A DNA stretch of 64,000 bases from Mesodorylaimus sp. YZB2_4 (Eukaryota; Nematoda; Enoplea; Dorylaimida; Dorylaimidae), in NCBI GenBank assembly GCA_030248295.1, contig JASANH010001028.1, forward strand, positions 372,001 to 436,000, written 5' to 3'. The position numbers were made by a program, and so were the translations under genes. This document shows, piece by piece, positions 33,901 through 47,004 of the stretch. Position 1 is the first letter of the stretch; each line of letters opens with the position of its first letter. The notes below the pieces were generated by a model that worked only from the letters and a program-made list of their open reading frames with translations, made no database searches and was not told the DNA's origin.

Positions 33901-36900
33901 TGAGGTGTCATGAGTTGCCGCAAGTGTGTCTGACATCTGCGATGAAGAGCGAGCAAGTTTCTAGTTAGGATATTGCAATTTACAGTCTTCGTGCCTTAGA
34001 TTTTAGGCTTTCGGAATGATGCAAATTGGTCTTTGACGGAAGTCTAGCTTGCGAAATTAAAAAATGCATGTTAACACTAAAATCAAAGTTCCCGCGCTAA
34101 AATTTGAATTTTTTAAACGTTCAAAAATTATCGGTTTTATAGGCCGATAATTGCGTTATCGGTCGGACCTGGCTATGCGCAACTGGACATGGAACTTTTC
34201 ATCCATGCGCACATGACATGACTCTCTTCTGCTTCTCCCCACCCACCATGTGCTAGAAATCGTGCAAAACTTAGGACTTGGGGACTTGGGTTCTTTGGAA
34301 TCCCGAACGAACTACTAGGGCAGGCAATTTGCATGGAATACATGCAAACACTATCGCCCACTTTTCTTTGCCTTTCAGCTGCAAATTACTCCTAGATTAC
34401 TTGATAACGGTCGTGCCAATATTGTTGAGCATAACATTGTGTTCGGAACGCCTAGCGTTCTTGGTGGGCGTATTGGTGTTGTGCTGTGTGGTATTGGTTC
34501 TGTTCTCGATTTGTGAACACATTGTTTTGCACCGTGAACGACCGCAATGGGCTTCGATTGGCGATACAATCGTGTCGACCAGGTATGACAAACGTCCAGT
34601 ATTCGTGACCTACTTTAGGTAAGTGAAATGGTTGAAGTGGTGGCTGCATGTTCTGGGGTCATCGTGGTGTTGATTCGAAGCTGCCCGCTTGCTGGTTGAG
34701 TGGGAAGACATGAATGGACTCGAGGCCATTTCACTTACCGACAAAAAAGGGCGTAGACATCGTGCGTGACAAACAGGTCCACTGAAGGCCTAGACTACTG
34801 GGCTCAGGCGCAGGCGCGGGAGACCAAAGTCTCAGGGACAAAACCACTGGCGGAAAGCTTTCAGGAGACGGCAGAAACATCAGACCGATCAGATGATGGC
34901 TGCACTATGATGACATACAGGGCATAGCTGCTACGTCAGGCTGCTGCCGTGAGCAGAATCAAACTGGCTCCTTTCCTTCCAGGGCTCATGTATTCATTGC
35001 CACCATCTTGGGCATCCTGGCCGTCGATTTCCCATCGTTCCCTCGACGATTCGCCAAAGCTGAAACATTTGGCTATGGCCTGATGGATGTGGGCGTTGGT
35101 CTATTCGTGGTGATCAATGGCCTTGTGGTCGATGCAAGGGCGAGGTGAGTGGGTCGTGATACGGAGGCAGAGTCCTGCACGGGTATGAAAATCGTACGGT
35201 ACGGGGGCCGGGTACGGGTGTGGGTACCCGTGCAGGACTGTGGGCGGAGGTTTCTTGGGGTTTTGCTTCTGCAACCTTTGTTCTCCTCCCTGCAGCTTTT
35301 CTATTACTCTGCTTCCTATCTGAGGCTTGAAGCGACTAATGCAAAATAACAAACCAAGTTTAGAAAAAGTTTTGAAAAAAGCTGCATCCCAACAAGATTA
35401 TTGACGCTACTGTATTTTAACTAAAAGTATTACACTGATGCCTCGAAGATTCAATATTTTCTCTTTTCAAATCCATAATCCCTTTAGTTTCTTCCAATTT
35501 TACTGCTCCATGTGTTCATTCACAAACAGGGAGCGAGCTACCAAAAGGACTGATTCTTGACGAAAAGTAATCAAATCTCGAACCATAGTGGAAACATTTC
35601 AGGATCGCGACCCCGCCGTGACCGATCGTTAGCTCTTTCTTCCCCAGTTGAAATGGTGTATTTTAGATTTGATCGATGCGCATTAGCAAAGAATTTAAAA
35701 GGGTCCATTCCATTAGTCCTATTGGGTGTGGTGAGGTTATTGACAGTCAAGTTCGCTGGCTATCACGAGCATGTCAGCGAATACGGTGTGCACTGGAACT
35801 TCTTTTTCACTTTGGCTGCTATCAAGGTAAGCGCTTTTATAAGCTACTGTAAATCCGCTAACAAAGCGATTCAGTCGGATATGTCCTCGGACATTGCGAT
35901 CTGAGCAATGGAAATGTGAAGGGTAGTAGTAGAACGCATTTGGGATGGTTTTCTGCGCCATCGGGTGCCTAGTCAGTGGGATACCCTCCCCTGCTTTGGG
36001 TTGGAGTACCTACACGCGTGCTCCGTTCGAATCAGCCCTGCGCGGTTCCTACCGAAAGGCCGCTGATAATGATAGCACTTCATTTGGCGGACTGGCGGAC
36101 ACCTCCACACGAGTATAGCCAACTGACGATGAGTGATTAGCACTAGAGTAGGAAAGGCCGCTGGGGTGAGACCCAACCGCACGGTCGACGAGCAGTCTAG
36201 AGGGACCGACCACGAAGTCGAAACGGGCTACCTGGTACAGCAAGTCATGAATAGATCTACGGGGACTCCATTCTTGTCCCAGCGGTTCTGAGGAAGAAAT
36301 TTAAAAGATGTTTCGATAGCAGACAAGTCGGGTCATATGCTAGACTAACTATTCGCAAGTACACATGCACACAACATTTTTGGCGGTAGTTTAAACATAA
36401 AATCGCGGAACTTATGCCACACCCTGTAGGCTCACTGTACTCTCATTTAGAGGCTTGCGCAGGAAGGATACGCGCGTGCACTAGACACGTGCCGGGCAGT
36501 CTGAACTGGGCTGATATGTAAGCCTCATCAATAGATGTGGGTTACATCAGTGATGGTCGGTCAGCTGATGACATGAATGGTTTTGCAAACAGCCAATAAC
36601 TGATGAGGGTCAAACGCAGTCTTGGGCGATGGGTCGATGATGGATGGTGGCTGGGCCAAGGGGCATGAATTCTTCGATAAGGAATAAGGATAAAATTAAT
36701 AATGCTGTAATTGTTTAAAATTAAAAAAAGTGAATAGGCATAAAAAATCGTGCATCATCCTTGGTGAAAACGATCAACTATCTTTTTCGGTTGAAGCTGT
36801 TCCCCAAAAAACAGAGAGGAAAAGGAAACTCAATTGCAAAACAAAAAAATTTGGAACAGAGCAGAATTGAACTATCGGCATTTTGTTTGGTTTATCAGAA

Positions 36901-39064
36901 CGCTCTACCAATCCAGGAGCGTTAGGGGTTCTTGGGTGCTTGATTAGCATTGGTCCCCTGTCCGCATTGGTAGCTGTGGTGATCACAAGGTGTAGTGGAA
37001 GCCACTTGCATGAAAAGTCAAGCTGCTATTGAAATAGTTGTTAGAACCATAGCTCGCCAAACTTTGATCGCATCCAAAGACATGTGAAGGTTTTTGAAAT
37101 GGCTATTTATGGCTGTCCTCGGCTTTTTTATGGATATAGTTGAGAAATCAGAGGACACATCTAACAAAATTGCCTTGTATCTGACAGCGAATCGCCTTGG
37201 ACATACTGAAAATTTATTTAGAAAAGTTAGGGTACTTCTAACAGGGCTCATACAACGTTATAAAAACCTGGAAAAATCAGAAAAAAATGAGCCTAAGCCT
37301 ACAGGAAGCCAAAAGCAGGAAAAAGTGCGTGCATTTTGAGAAATAGAAATTTGTGTCGCGGTTTCTGGGAGCTCGTATCATTCTGTAAATCAGTTGGCAT
37401 CTGTTTATTTAGTGCTGCAACAGCGAAAATGATCAGGAAGAAACTAAGTTTCGTTTTGAAAAACCTGAAAAATCAGGGAAAATCATGTTTTGCGCCTTGT
37501 GTGAGCCCTGTCTACAGTATAACCCAGTGTAGTGGTTTCGAATTTTTCGCTCCGACTTCGAGAACTGTGATTTTCCTTTAGATTTTATCGTCTTTCCTGG
37601 CCGTATGCGTTTCGCTCCGCTATTTGGCCGCTGGATTCGCTCTGGTCTTCGCACTAAGCTATGAATACGCCTTGCAATGGTTGGGCTTAAAAGGCATTGT
37701 CCTCTATGGAACGGGTCCCGCTGATAAGCGAGATAATTTGTTCGACGCTAATCGTGAAGGAATCATATCAGTTTCGGGATACATGGCGTTGTACTTTTTC
37801 GGAGTGCAGTTGGGAAGTTATTTGGTGAAACCAAGGTAAGGAATAAGGTGCCCTTTGGGGACTGTGAGTGAGAGCAGCAATACTTTCAAACTCTAAGCTC
37901 TCCTTAGCATGATTTGAATCTACTGCAATAACACCACGTTGTTTGAGTGCTGTAAAGAAACTGACGTTGTCTAGGTGGAAATCTTGCATAAAAATGATTT
38001 CCCCTGGAAGTACAGCCTGCGCAACCCTAACCCATTGAAATATTCAATACAAGTCGCCATTTTTAGGCGTCAGTTGAAAGACTATGGACGTTTATTGGTA
38101 CAGTTGATCAATTTTAGTTTTCTGGCTTGTGTTTTGTTGTTGGTATCGGACGTGTATGTGGACCCTCCGTCCAGAAGGATGGCCAACTTGACTTACGTCT
38201 TGTGGATGGTAAGAAATTGGGATGCTACTGGCGGAGTATTGAAGTAGAACAGGCTTCCTTTGTAGATATGTTTGACTTTCGCCCAACTGACGTTATTCGC
38301 GGCTGTGCAAGCATTGGTTTTATTGGGAACGGCGGTTAGGCTTCCCGTTTTCTCGCCAGGTAAGCAGCGTCTATTTGTTTGTTTGTCTGGACGAATTACG
38401 CGTACGTCACAAAGCCCAGCATCGACTGATCCACCAATTTAGCCGGACCGAGGGATGGATTGGTTGCCGATACGATCCGACTGCTCGGTCGGCCGGACTT
38501 GTCACTAAAATTTTACGCGCTTTATCTGCTGGAAAATAATAAGGTGTGGCATACCACGAGAGAATCCCGCTTTTTTCCATAAAATAAGCATTGAGTCCCG
38601 CTGTTGCGCTGGTTAGCTCTCCTGTATCGTTTGGAGTGGACTGGCAGAGAGTGCCAGCGAGGAATCATGGCAGGTTGGTGAGGACGTTGTGAGAAATACT
38701 TCATCCCCATAAATCTTTCATTTTTGGGAGCGAATCGGCCAGATCGGATCTAGGCCTATGGTCGGATCAGTCGATGCTGGCACTAAGCATACCTGAGTTT
38801 TCTAAGTTTTTAGGAAGCGAACAAAAAGAACCGTTTAAATTATTCGAACCATGCCTTTGGAGGTCGATAAATTTCAGTGCGCTTGCGTCGTTTTTGTTGG
38901 CTAATGTGATCACTGGGTTCGTGAATCTCAATTTTCGTACCTTGGACGCCGAAAATTATGAATGTTTGGTGATTTTGTTAATTTATTCTTTCCTTGTGTG
39001 CACTCTGGTCTTTTTACGTTATGTTAGGACAGTGAAACAGGAGAGTGTTCTCAAAGTTGACTGA
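30948..39064 (+). CDS. PIGW: PIG-W / GWT1-like GPI inositol acyltransferase, 8 exons
   Basis: Exons: 30948-31126, 34379-34618, 34983-35144, 35667-35826, 37582-37835, 38067-38208, 38266-38359, 38814-39064. All phases join to 493 residues (human PIGW 504). Exon 1 encodes [16 protein letters not shown], matching the conserved N-terminal F-V-S-x-x-N-G-T-[ST] of the family. Later blocks are [53 protein letters not shown] (trimmed: [17 protein letters not shown]), [19 protein letters not shown] and [14 protein letters not shown]. Many hydrophobic spans fit a polytopic ER membrane enzyme. Family role: it acylates the inositol of GlcN-PI during GPI-anchor synthesis. Intron 1 is 3.25 kb and full of repeats. 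A hAT-like MITE ends 33 bases before exon 8. I chose the exon 4 start at 35667 because earlier AG sites give the wrong phase. Confidence 0.93.
31180..31352 (-). repeat. tRNA-derived SINE, family A, copy 3
   Basis: On the minus strand: TGGCCAAGCGGGCCTCTCAC (A-box region), GGGTTCGACCCCCGCC (B box), a tail through CAAAATGATTGCCAAATATG, and a GACATGACAA-like end. It lies inside PIG-W intron 1. Confidence 0.6.
31428..32533. mobile_element. Non-autonomous DNA element with AGCGTTGATAC end (copy B)
   Basis: The left end AGCGTTGATACA..TTAACTGAAA is the inverted match of the right end of a related piece finishing at 59741 (..GTATCAACGCT). Its own right end (GATCCAGTTAAG..GAATCTTTTTCCAAA..CCAACGAT) is a decayed version. 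The internal 300-bp module at 32025-32330 (TGGCCAACTGGTCAGC.., ..TTCTGCTCAGAGCTTTG) recurs at 24000-24310, 40395-40470 and 59330-59500. It lies in PIG-W intron 1. Confidence 0.5.
38416..38780. mobile_element. hAT-like MITE, copy 2 (PIG-W intron 7)
   Basis: 365 bp with terminal inverted repeats CCAGCATCGACTGATCC / GGATCAGTCGATGCTGG (perfect over 17). Flanking octamers CACAAAGC and CACTAAGC differ at one base and are probably an 8-bp target duplication. The interior matches copies 1 and 3 (TTTATCTGCTGGAAAAT, TTTGGAGTGG). Confidence 0.8.
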
Positions 39065-39559
39065 TTTGGGTGGTTTTCATGTGCTTTTTTTGTTGTTTGA
39101 GAAGAATTGTGATTAGAAATGTTGGTAGAAAATTGTGAACAATGGAGAGTGGAGATCACCTGATCGTTTTCATGTCTGCGTGCATTTGCGCATCGCTTGA
39201 AAATGGTCTTTCTGTGCAATTTAGAGCATTTTACTTGCCAAGATTCTTTGTAATGAACAATTTAGAAAGCAGATCTGGCAATGGGAAAACTGTTAAACGT
39301 TATAAACCTGCATTGTAGAGAGCACATTGGAATTCAAAAATGTATTCTTAGCAGAAATGCAATGGTTTCAAAAAAGCGTGTTATAAAGTGATTTATACAC
39401 GTATTTGCATGCGTGCTATAGTTGAAAACTGACGCCAGAAAGTAATGAACAGAAATCAAGTGGATGCTTTCAATTTCGTAGCCTGAAACAAACATCCTTG
39501 CTTGGCATCATCCTACATTTTTTGGCAAACGGATGTGCATACACTAATCCCTTTTTGCG

Positions 39560-39800
39560 TCTAGCCGCGGTCAGCAGTCAAACCTTGTAAGCAGGCCTGT
39601 GCAGGGACCAGCACACACAGCAGTGTCCCTCTGCGTCCTCACTTGGACCACCTCCACGCGAGGGCATCCTGGACCGGACACCGACTTCCTCGGACGATGG
39701 CGCGGGATGTGAACCCTGTCGTCGCTGGGCAGCCTAGAGTATCTACTCATACCTTCCGTCTCGCCACCTTGACTCTGCCTCGGGTGATCGACAACTGACA
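39560..39800 (-). repeat. SINE-like element, family B, copy 2
   Basis: The minus strand carries GGAAGTCGGTGTCCGGTCCA, matching AAGTCGGTGTCCAGTCC at about 12880-12900, plus the TCCCTCTGCGT..CACCTCCACGCG block also seen at about 54790-54840. The tRNA-like B box here is degraded (GGGTTCACATCCC). Confidence 0.4.
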
Positions 39801-41959
39801 ATGAACAAACCCTAATCCATTGCGGTGTACAGTAAGATCAGTTTTAGATTTTAAACACTGAGGATGCAAGAATGAGCAAGTTCGCAACGAATTGTGCCAG
39901 CTGCGTTGGCCACCTGCAAGAAGCACAATCCTAAGGGAAGTATTTTGGACGAGCTTTTTGGGCCAAAATTTTTGTATTTTTCTCATCGATGAAGTTTCCA
40001 GTCAATTTTAGATAAAATCCAACCAGTCAATTTCAGCCGCAAGCTAGTGTAGTCGCAAGTCACGGCCGGATTGGATCGGATCCCATCCCGATCCGATCCG
40101 ATCTAAAATATCACCATCCGAACATGGGGATCGGATCATCCGATCCGACATTCAATGGCTTCTGAAATCACTGTGGGCAAACAACGAACTACCGCGCAAT
40201 TTTTCTTCACTCACTCAAAAGTGTAATGAATGAGATGACATCAATATTCTGCATTCTTTGCCCATAATTAGAGCTACAATTCATCTTCCCATTATTATTA
40301 TTTGAGACCAGACATGGATGACTCACACACAAAGGAGCATCGCCAACCGCCAAGTCGAACTTTACGAAACAGAAACTCCTAATTTGTTGATCGTTCCCAA
40401 GTGCAAAAGAATGCTTTCTGCAAAATATCAAGGAAGTCTGGCCAACTGATCAGCGATGGCCCAGCATCGACCAAACACGGTTTTCGCACCGAACCGAACC
40501 TTACCGAACTTTTTCTCAAATCTCACCGAACCCGAACAGAACTGAACCTACCTACTGTACTAGCGTGTTAGCAAAAAATTCATGAGGTGAAACTAGGAAA
40601 GGTAGTACATGTGGTTTGATGCGCCTTCGGAGCATGCCAGTCCAGGCTGACAAAAGGTGATCAAGAAAAATCCTGCCTGGCTACTGGCTGGCCACATGCA
40701 CTCGCGGTTTTAGGGCTGACAAGTAGACCATAACTACTAGCGTCATTTAATATGTCACCAGCTTGGGGGAGGGTGGCTGCTAGAAAATGCTCACATCTGC
40801 AGCTCTTGTATAGTGGATATTTCAGGGAGTGTGTTGTGAAAAATGTTATTTATACTTGAAGGACAGGCCTCTCTTTCAATTACGCAATCTCCTACTCAGG
40901 CTGGAATTTTAATGAATTTGCAGCTTCGTAAGACATTATAGCAGCAGTGGGGCACAACGAAATTCAGACACTGGGATGTTTTGCGTGCCTGGCGCTTTCG
41001 ACCCGATGCATGGAATTTATAAGTGCTTATAAATATTATTTTAAAGTGAAGATGAATTTGGTGACTCATCGATGGATGGAATTTGGGTCTGCAGAGGAGT
41101 TCGGTGAGCACTGGTGCTCTCCTGCTGCGGATGTTCTCCACATATCCACAGATTATCCAGCAGTTAGCTGAAACAGAATAGGGCAAGGAGCCTAGGTAAC
41201 ACATGGTCGGAATGTTGAACACACAAGTGTATAGTGGCAGATAATATTGCAGATTACATGCAGGAAAACTTTTGTCTCTCGTTCAGTCCCTGTTTGGGCA
41301 TATTCTAAAAACAGTGTTCAGAGTATTAACTCTTTGTCCTGAGTCAGTGAGTCGTAAGGTTCTGTCGTCTGCCAGATTGCCTGAGAACTGAGATATGCAA
41401 CTTCAGGCAGGAAAATTGTAATGACAACTGTTTGAAGCCGAGTAAATTTAATACTTTTATATAACTGCTCATGAGATTTGGCTCCATCTTATGATTTATA
41501 CATGAGAAAATGATCAACAGGCGCGGTAGCTGCCTGTTTGGCCCAGCCACACAGACGCGCAATGTTAAGCGGTCAACTTTGATCGTTCATAACTCGACAA
41601 CGAATCAACAAAAATGCACAAAATTTTGGGGATGAGCTATGTTTGCCATGGCCAATGATCGTGCAAAATTTCGTTTGAAATGATTCAGCCGTTCTCGAGA
41701 TCCAAAATGCACGTTTTGCTGTTTTAGAGATGACGACGGAAGACGACGACGACGACGATTTTTTGGACATGAACCTAGAAACAGCTCCGGGGCTGATAGT
41801 TAGTAGCTAGCGCGTCTGTTGATAACGCGGGAACCTTTTTTGCGAGTGACTTGCGTCAGCGAAGGAGGGACTAGACTGCAAATTTCTTGCATGTATTCTG
41901 AATTCCTAACCGAAATACACGTGCGAAAAAGTATTAATATTTCTAAAAAAATCTGTTAT

Positions 41960-42573
41960 CAGACAGGGACAAAGTTAGCCCAGCCACTGTACTCTGACTA
42001 GATTCAGGGCGAGACTAGGTTGGCTGGGCTCCTTCGGCGGCGTTTGTAAATAGATTGAGATCAAACAGAATCGCTAGTAAAAAAAAGTGTAAAAGGGCAT
42101 CCCCTGCCGCAGCTGCTTCATTCAGGCAAATGAAAAGGTGGCAAACTTAGGCTGACAGCCATGAGTTCTATTGCAGAAGTTCGGTCGCCTAAAACGATGC
42201 TATTAGCAAGCTGGCTCCACAGAAGCTAAATTTTCTGTTCCAGTGTCGCTGGCTAGGCTAAACATAAAGTTTTCCTATCCTCCCATGACAGCTGCGACCT
42301 TACTGCAACAAGTCCTCACTGCTTCCCATTTAGGTTCAAGGCAACAGAGGGTCGCATTGTATTCCTCCAAAGTACGAATAAGGATGTTCATGCGGTACTA
42401 GCCATTGGTGTAAAACAGAAAGGATAGAATCCGATAGGGAATCGTGATCTTACGAATCGATTGTAAAAAAGTATGATCCACTCAAGCATGCGTCGCTGAG
42501 GGAGCCCAGCCAACCTAGTCTCGCCCAGAATCTAGTCAGAGTACAGTGGCTGGGCTAACTTTGTCCCTGTCTG
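41960..42573. mobile_element. 614-bp element with 73-bp near-perfect TIRs
   Basis: 41960-42032 and 42501-42573 are reverse complements over 73 bases with about one mismatch. Outer end CAGACAGGGACAAAGTTAGC, inner end GGTTGGCTGGGCTCC. The centre holds no recognisable gene and no clear target duplication flanks the ends. It is likely a non-autonomous cut-and-paste element, recently active given the arm identity. Confidence 0.75.
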
Positions 42574-42844
42574 GGCCCTGAACCTCGGTGCGCTGCTAAT
42601 GAACGTTGATAATTTGAATTCCCGCCGAATGATGCTCAGGTACGAGTATTGTCTGCCATCCGTGGTTAGACATCCACTAGACACCGATGTGCGCATTGCG
42701 TGCACGGGATGTCAAGTTTTGCATATTTTGTGTCTCGTGGAGTCGATCACATCCCGAGATTCTAATGATCTGACATCTGCGCCTAAAAAGGAGCTTGACA
42801 GATTTGTGCTTTTTCGTTAAAAAAACCGGGTTCTGTTATCGAAA

Positions 42845-45800
42845 ATGTCTACATCAACTGAAGTAAGTTACTCCACACACATCCTTGAACTGTTTTTAAA
42901 ATAATTACAGTATACTGTAAAATATATACTATCATCTCCTTTAGCCTTTTCTCGCCGTAATTTATAATTTCATGAAATCATAAGCTTTTGTCGTATAAAT
43001 CGTTCTTTCAGTGGCTTTTCTAAGATATCTTGCATCGTTACTCTTATACTCTTTCAGAGTCTGATTCCCGTTTGTTAATACTGGAAGGTTGTTGCTTTTT
43101 TAATTGCGTCACCAAACTCAGACATAAATGCCCACGTTGCACACGATGGTGAAGGACCCATGCGCATAATGAATTCACCCGCCCCGAGTCGCACATTCGC
43201 TAGCGCGAGGAAACAATACCCTCATTCAGTTAAATCTGACGCAAAATTATTGTGTAATTACAGGTCCCTTCAATTTAGGCTCCTCATGTTGATCACGGCG
43301 TCGATAATGCACAGCCGCAAGTGCACGACGAGGAGCGACAGAGGCAAGTTGATCAGAAAATGGAAGAAATGCGTCTTAAGAATGAGCAACTGAGAAAACG
43401 TTACGAAGTAAGGCGTAATAGAAGTTGATCAGACTTTATTGACCTCAGAAATGTTGCATCGGTTTCAGGAAATCGAGGCGGATAAACGAAACGCTAGCAA
43501 AAACAGTAAAATTGCTGGGTACAAGGTGATTTTTCGTTTCTTTCTGCTCTTGCACATTTTACCTCAAATATTTTAGGATACTGGTGAAAATGAAGATGAT
43601 TACGAAGATTATTCGGAGTCAGAGGATGAAGAAACGCAATTTCCACGTGGTCCAAGTAAGGAAAAAATCATTCGCAAACTCGATACGGCGCAACCTCGTT
43701 CGCCGAGAGAAGATGGACAAAAATCGGGTGGCAAAGGACGCGGTCGTCAACCAGGCAATCTGGCAACCATGCCTTACCAACAGCCGAATCATCAGAATCG
43801 GCAAAATGAAGTTGTACCACCGCCTGATCCCAAGTTCAACTTTTTGGATGATCCTGTTCGTCGTGGCATTGGTGGCCCTGGTCGCGTTGATGCTGGTGGT
43901 ACCACGGAATTTCGTCGAAGCGGGGGTGGCCGAACGTCATTCGAGGGCAATCGTGGCCATTTCGATTCACCCCATGGAAAATCGGTACTGTGAGTCTGTC
44001 TTACTTGATTAGCAGACTTTCAAAACTGTTCTCCTTTTCAGTCGTTTGTCGGACGTGGCCGTGGAAGGCGATCAGTTGAAACGGAGCAGGCTGTGGCGGG
44101 AGATTATGAACCAGGGGCCAATGCAGACTACAGTCGATGGAAGGAAGAGCGAAAGAAAATCGATGCGGAACGATTGGCTCGCCAGCAAACGTCAAGTGGA
44201 CAGTGGAAGCGGGAATGGGATGCTGATAAAGATTTCCAGAGGTAGGATCATGAGCGATAATGATTTCTGTTATTTCATGGTGATTGTTTTGCAGGCAAGA
44301 AGAGCATAATCGTTTTAGCGATCGCACGCCTCAGCGAGCTCCTGGAAGCGGATGGCACGATTTCGATCGTCAAGATCAAAAACCACAATACGGAAGGGGA
44401 GGACGCCAGCAGGACTTTCGTAATGGAGGTAGGAAGGTGCATTGAAAAGGGGTGTTAGTTGCTAATATTAACCTGAACCTGATGTAAATCTTAGGCGGAA
44501 ACAGAGAACCGGACTCGAGAGGCACTAGCAACCGTCGCATGGTTTCTTCTGGTCGCGGCTACAAGGCTGAACTGCATCAAGAGCAGTACCAACGTGACGA
44601 GCATTCTGGTGGCTTTGGAGGCGGAAGTCGAGGACGTGGTAGAGGTCGGGGCTTTGAGTCGAATCGCCCGCAGAATAACGGTGCTGGTGGATTTGGTCAT
44701 GATGCAGGTGAGCATTTTGGATTCCCGCATGCTATGCTGTAGCGCAAACTTTAAGATTTTTCAGTGACTCGTTCAGGAATCTTGTTAATTTCTTGGATTC
44801 AGTCGATTGGGAATGGGCACATTTTGAGGCGTTTTTCACCTTGACAATTTTTGGTTGGGGAACCAATGAAATTGAAAAACTTCTTTGTAGTCAACGGACG
44901 ATGAGCGAAGCTATAGTACACTGTTCTGTTTAGGCTCAAGACAAGATCAAGTCCAATCGTTCGGCCGAGATGGGACTGGGCGTGCACGTGGACGAGGGGG
45001 ATTCAAATCTGCGGCTCCAGGTCGAGATCGTCCGAGCACTGAAAAAGAACCGTTGGATCAGCGTCAGTCGAAACAAGAGCAAGAGAAACGGAAAGGTCCG
45101 GCTCAGGCGCGTCTGCAACAGGAAGCAAGCTTGGACACGCCTAGCTCGGAATACGCTAGTCCCGAGCCGCAGCTGCAACAGAAAGAGGAGAGTGTTGGGA
45201 AGGCGGAGAGCGAGCAGTGGCCGAAATGCGATGATGACGAAGAGGAGCAATGGGAGGACGTGGCGGGCGATGTAAATGCTGATGGTTATTTCTATGATGA
45301 TCCGCACTATGGTGATGTGACGAGTGCTGGTGTCAATCGGGAACATACGTTCGAGCCAAACCAGGAGGACGAAGCGGCGTTGGCAGCCAAGTTAACCGAA
45401 ATTGAGAAACAAGTAAGAGAAAATAGCGCGGAACCAGATCTGGAACCAGTTTCGGCGTCTTTCCTACCGAAAGCAGTTGATTCGAAGGAGGCAAGTGTTG
45501 CTATGGCCGATTATGCAATGGCCAAAGTGGAGAAGGATGTGGGTGTAGTGAGACGACGACAAACAACTGACGGAGTGGAGGGACCTGAAGTGATTGGTGA
45601 GGACGATCAGACAGAACGTGCTCGACACGAGAGTATGGATCAGATCGAGCGTGAGATGATTGCTCGCTTGAACGAGAATATTCAAGCGGTCGAAGCGGCA
45701 TTAGGTAAGCGGTCATGAATGCTGGTGTATTCAATGCCAGGGGATTTTAATTAAAGCAGGGTGTTTGTAATTAGTGCGTGTGGAAGAATATAAGACCGAG

Positions 45801-46702
45801 AGCTTATGGCTAAGACTTTGTTAACTAGGTGTGCAGGTTATAGTGTGTAGCCGCCTCCCACTTATGAGCACCGTCACGGTCCGGATTGCCTGGACTTGGA
45901 GTAAAGGGCATATTTTCTGCAAATTGACTTGTCATTTCCAGGTTAAATTTTTTCTCAAAGAAACTATTTTGCTGTTTTTTGTGCAAAAAAGTGGGAAGTC
46001 GACACCTGCTAATGTTTTCCACCATTTTTTCGGGAAAATGAGCTTTTCCGTCAGACTTTAGGGGGGCTTTTCGGTGAGACCCAGGGCTAAAACATGCAAT
46101 GCACAAGAGATCCTTGGGGGTGTAGCCGTCTTTGAAGATCGCACATCCAAGCGCAGCATTGACGGCAGGACAAACATACCTGTCGTAGTTTTGAAAATGA
46201 ATGGCGCAGTTATGCGTGCCGGGAGTCGCTGTCAAGAATGGATAGGTAGACCCAGTGTCTCAAGTTTCGCTGGACCCATCCCACTGTAGATGTTTTGAGA
46301 AACGAGATGAAGGCCTAAATTTGATTTTGGTCGACAAAGGATCGTAACATATACTGTGTGATCGTAGTGTGCTCTCACTGCTTATCTCTGATTGTAGGCG
46401 GCAGTGAAGAGGACTTGGATCTGCTTCTCTCCGGAACTAAATCAGTGCTGGCGGCTCCATTGATGGAAGGTGCTGATGACGAAGAATTGATGCGAGATGA
46501 CGTCATGAATCACCACCATCACTTGACACCAGTCGACCCGACTACGCAAAGTGAACCAAAACCCGCTAGACAGAATGAAAATGACACTGCTGGCGGTGCG
46601 CACATACAAGTTTCTGGTGGAGAGAAGATTGAAAGTCAGGTGTCTCCAGCGCAGCAGAAACCAGCACCAGTCGAACCGAACTTGGAGGATGAAGTTGATT
46701 GA
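42845..46702 (+). CDS. CCDC9: CCDC9-family coiled-coil, RNA-associated protein, 9 exons
   Basis: Exons: 42845-42862, 43279-43407, 43469-43525, 43577-43984, 44042-44241, 44295-44428, 44495-44707, 44934-45704, 46398-46702. Phases join to 540 residues. After a six-residue first exon (MSTSTE) comes the family's N-terminal coiled coil (QKMEEMRLKNEQLRKRYEEI), then an acidic stretch. Next is the diagnostic core: DPKFNFLDDPVRRG, then YSRWKEERKKIDAERLARQQ followed by SGQWKREWDADKD. R/G-rich tracts (GRGRGRR, SRGRGRGRGF) follow, then an acidic and Gln-rich tail. Human CCDC9 has the same order, and CCDC9 proteins have been linked to the exon-junction complex and mRNA. The very short first exon is the weakest part of the model; exon 2 onward is well supported. 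The neighbour downstream is convergent, 302 bp away. Confidence 0.88.
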
Positions 46703-47004
46703 TTGTGTGTAATCATTGTTTTTTGTTATGGGTCTTTTTCAGGAAGTGGGCTTCTGTTACTATATAACTGTTTCGTTAAAAGTAGATTTGCGTGTTTTGG
46801 GGGTTTTCATCTTTTCGTATCGAATGATATTTGTATGGGCGAAGAGAAGGTCTTCTTGCGGTTCGTATATTTTGATGAAAGAAAGAGCGAAGTTGTATTT
46901 AATGTTTTAATATACCGAATGTTTCTCTGCATAGGGTGTACTGTGCGATGGTAAGAAGTGAATTCGAGGATAAGAATGGCTGGTTGGATTGTCATCGATT
47001 TGCT

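Larger units (their letters stand above)
39065..42844. other. Repeat-rich intergenic stretch between PIG-W and the CCDC9-like gene
   Basis: Contains a family B SINE-like segment (about 39560-39800), GATCC-rich DNA (40070-40150) related to MITE ends, a fragment of the AACTGGTCAGC family (40395-40470), and the large inverted repeat at 41960-42573. Open frames at 40896-41222 and 42599-42820 show no recognisable domain. Confidence 0.5.

Noticed and set aside
34278..34378. Upstream part of the open frame at 34278 as the PIG-W N-terminus
   Set aside because: It lies before a good TTTCAG acceptor at 34378. The true conserved N-terminus (FVSGHNGTS) is encoded by the exon at 30948-31126, whose phase matches.
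35577..35666. Earlier acceptors (TTTCAG near 35602, CCCCAG near 35647) for PIG-W exon 4
   Set aside because: They do not match the phase of exon 3, whereas TTTTAG ending at 35666 does and joins conserved sequence directly.
45464..45734. Minus-strand frames opposite CCDC9 exon 8
   Set aside because: They are shadows of the real coding strand, which carries the CCDC9 signature and consistent exon phases.
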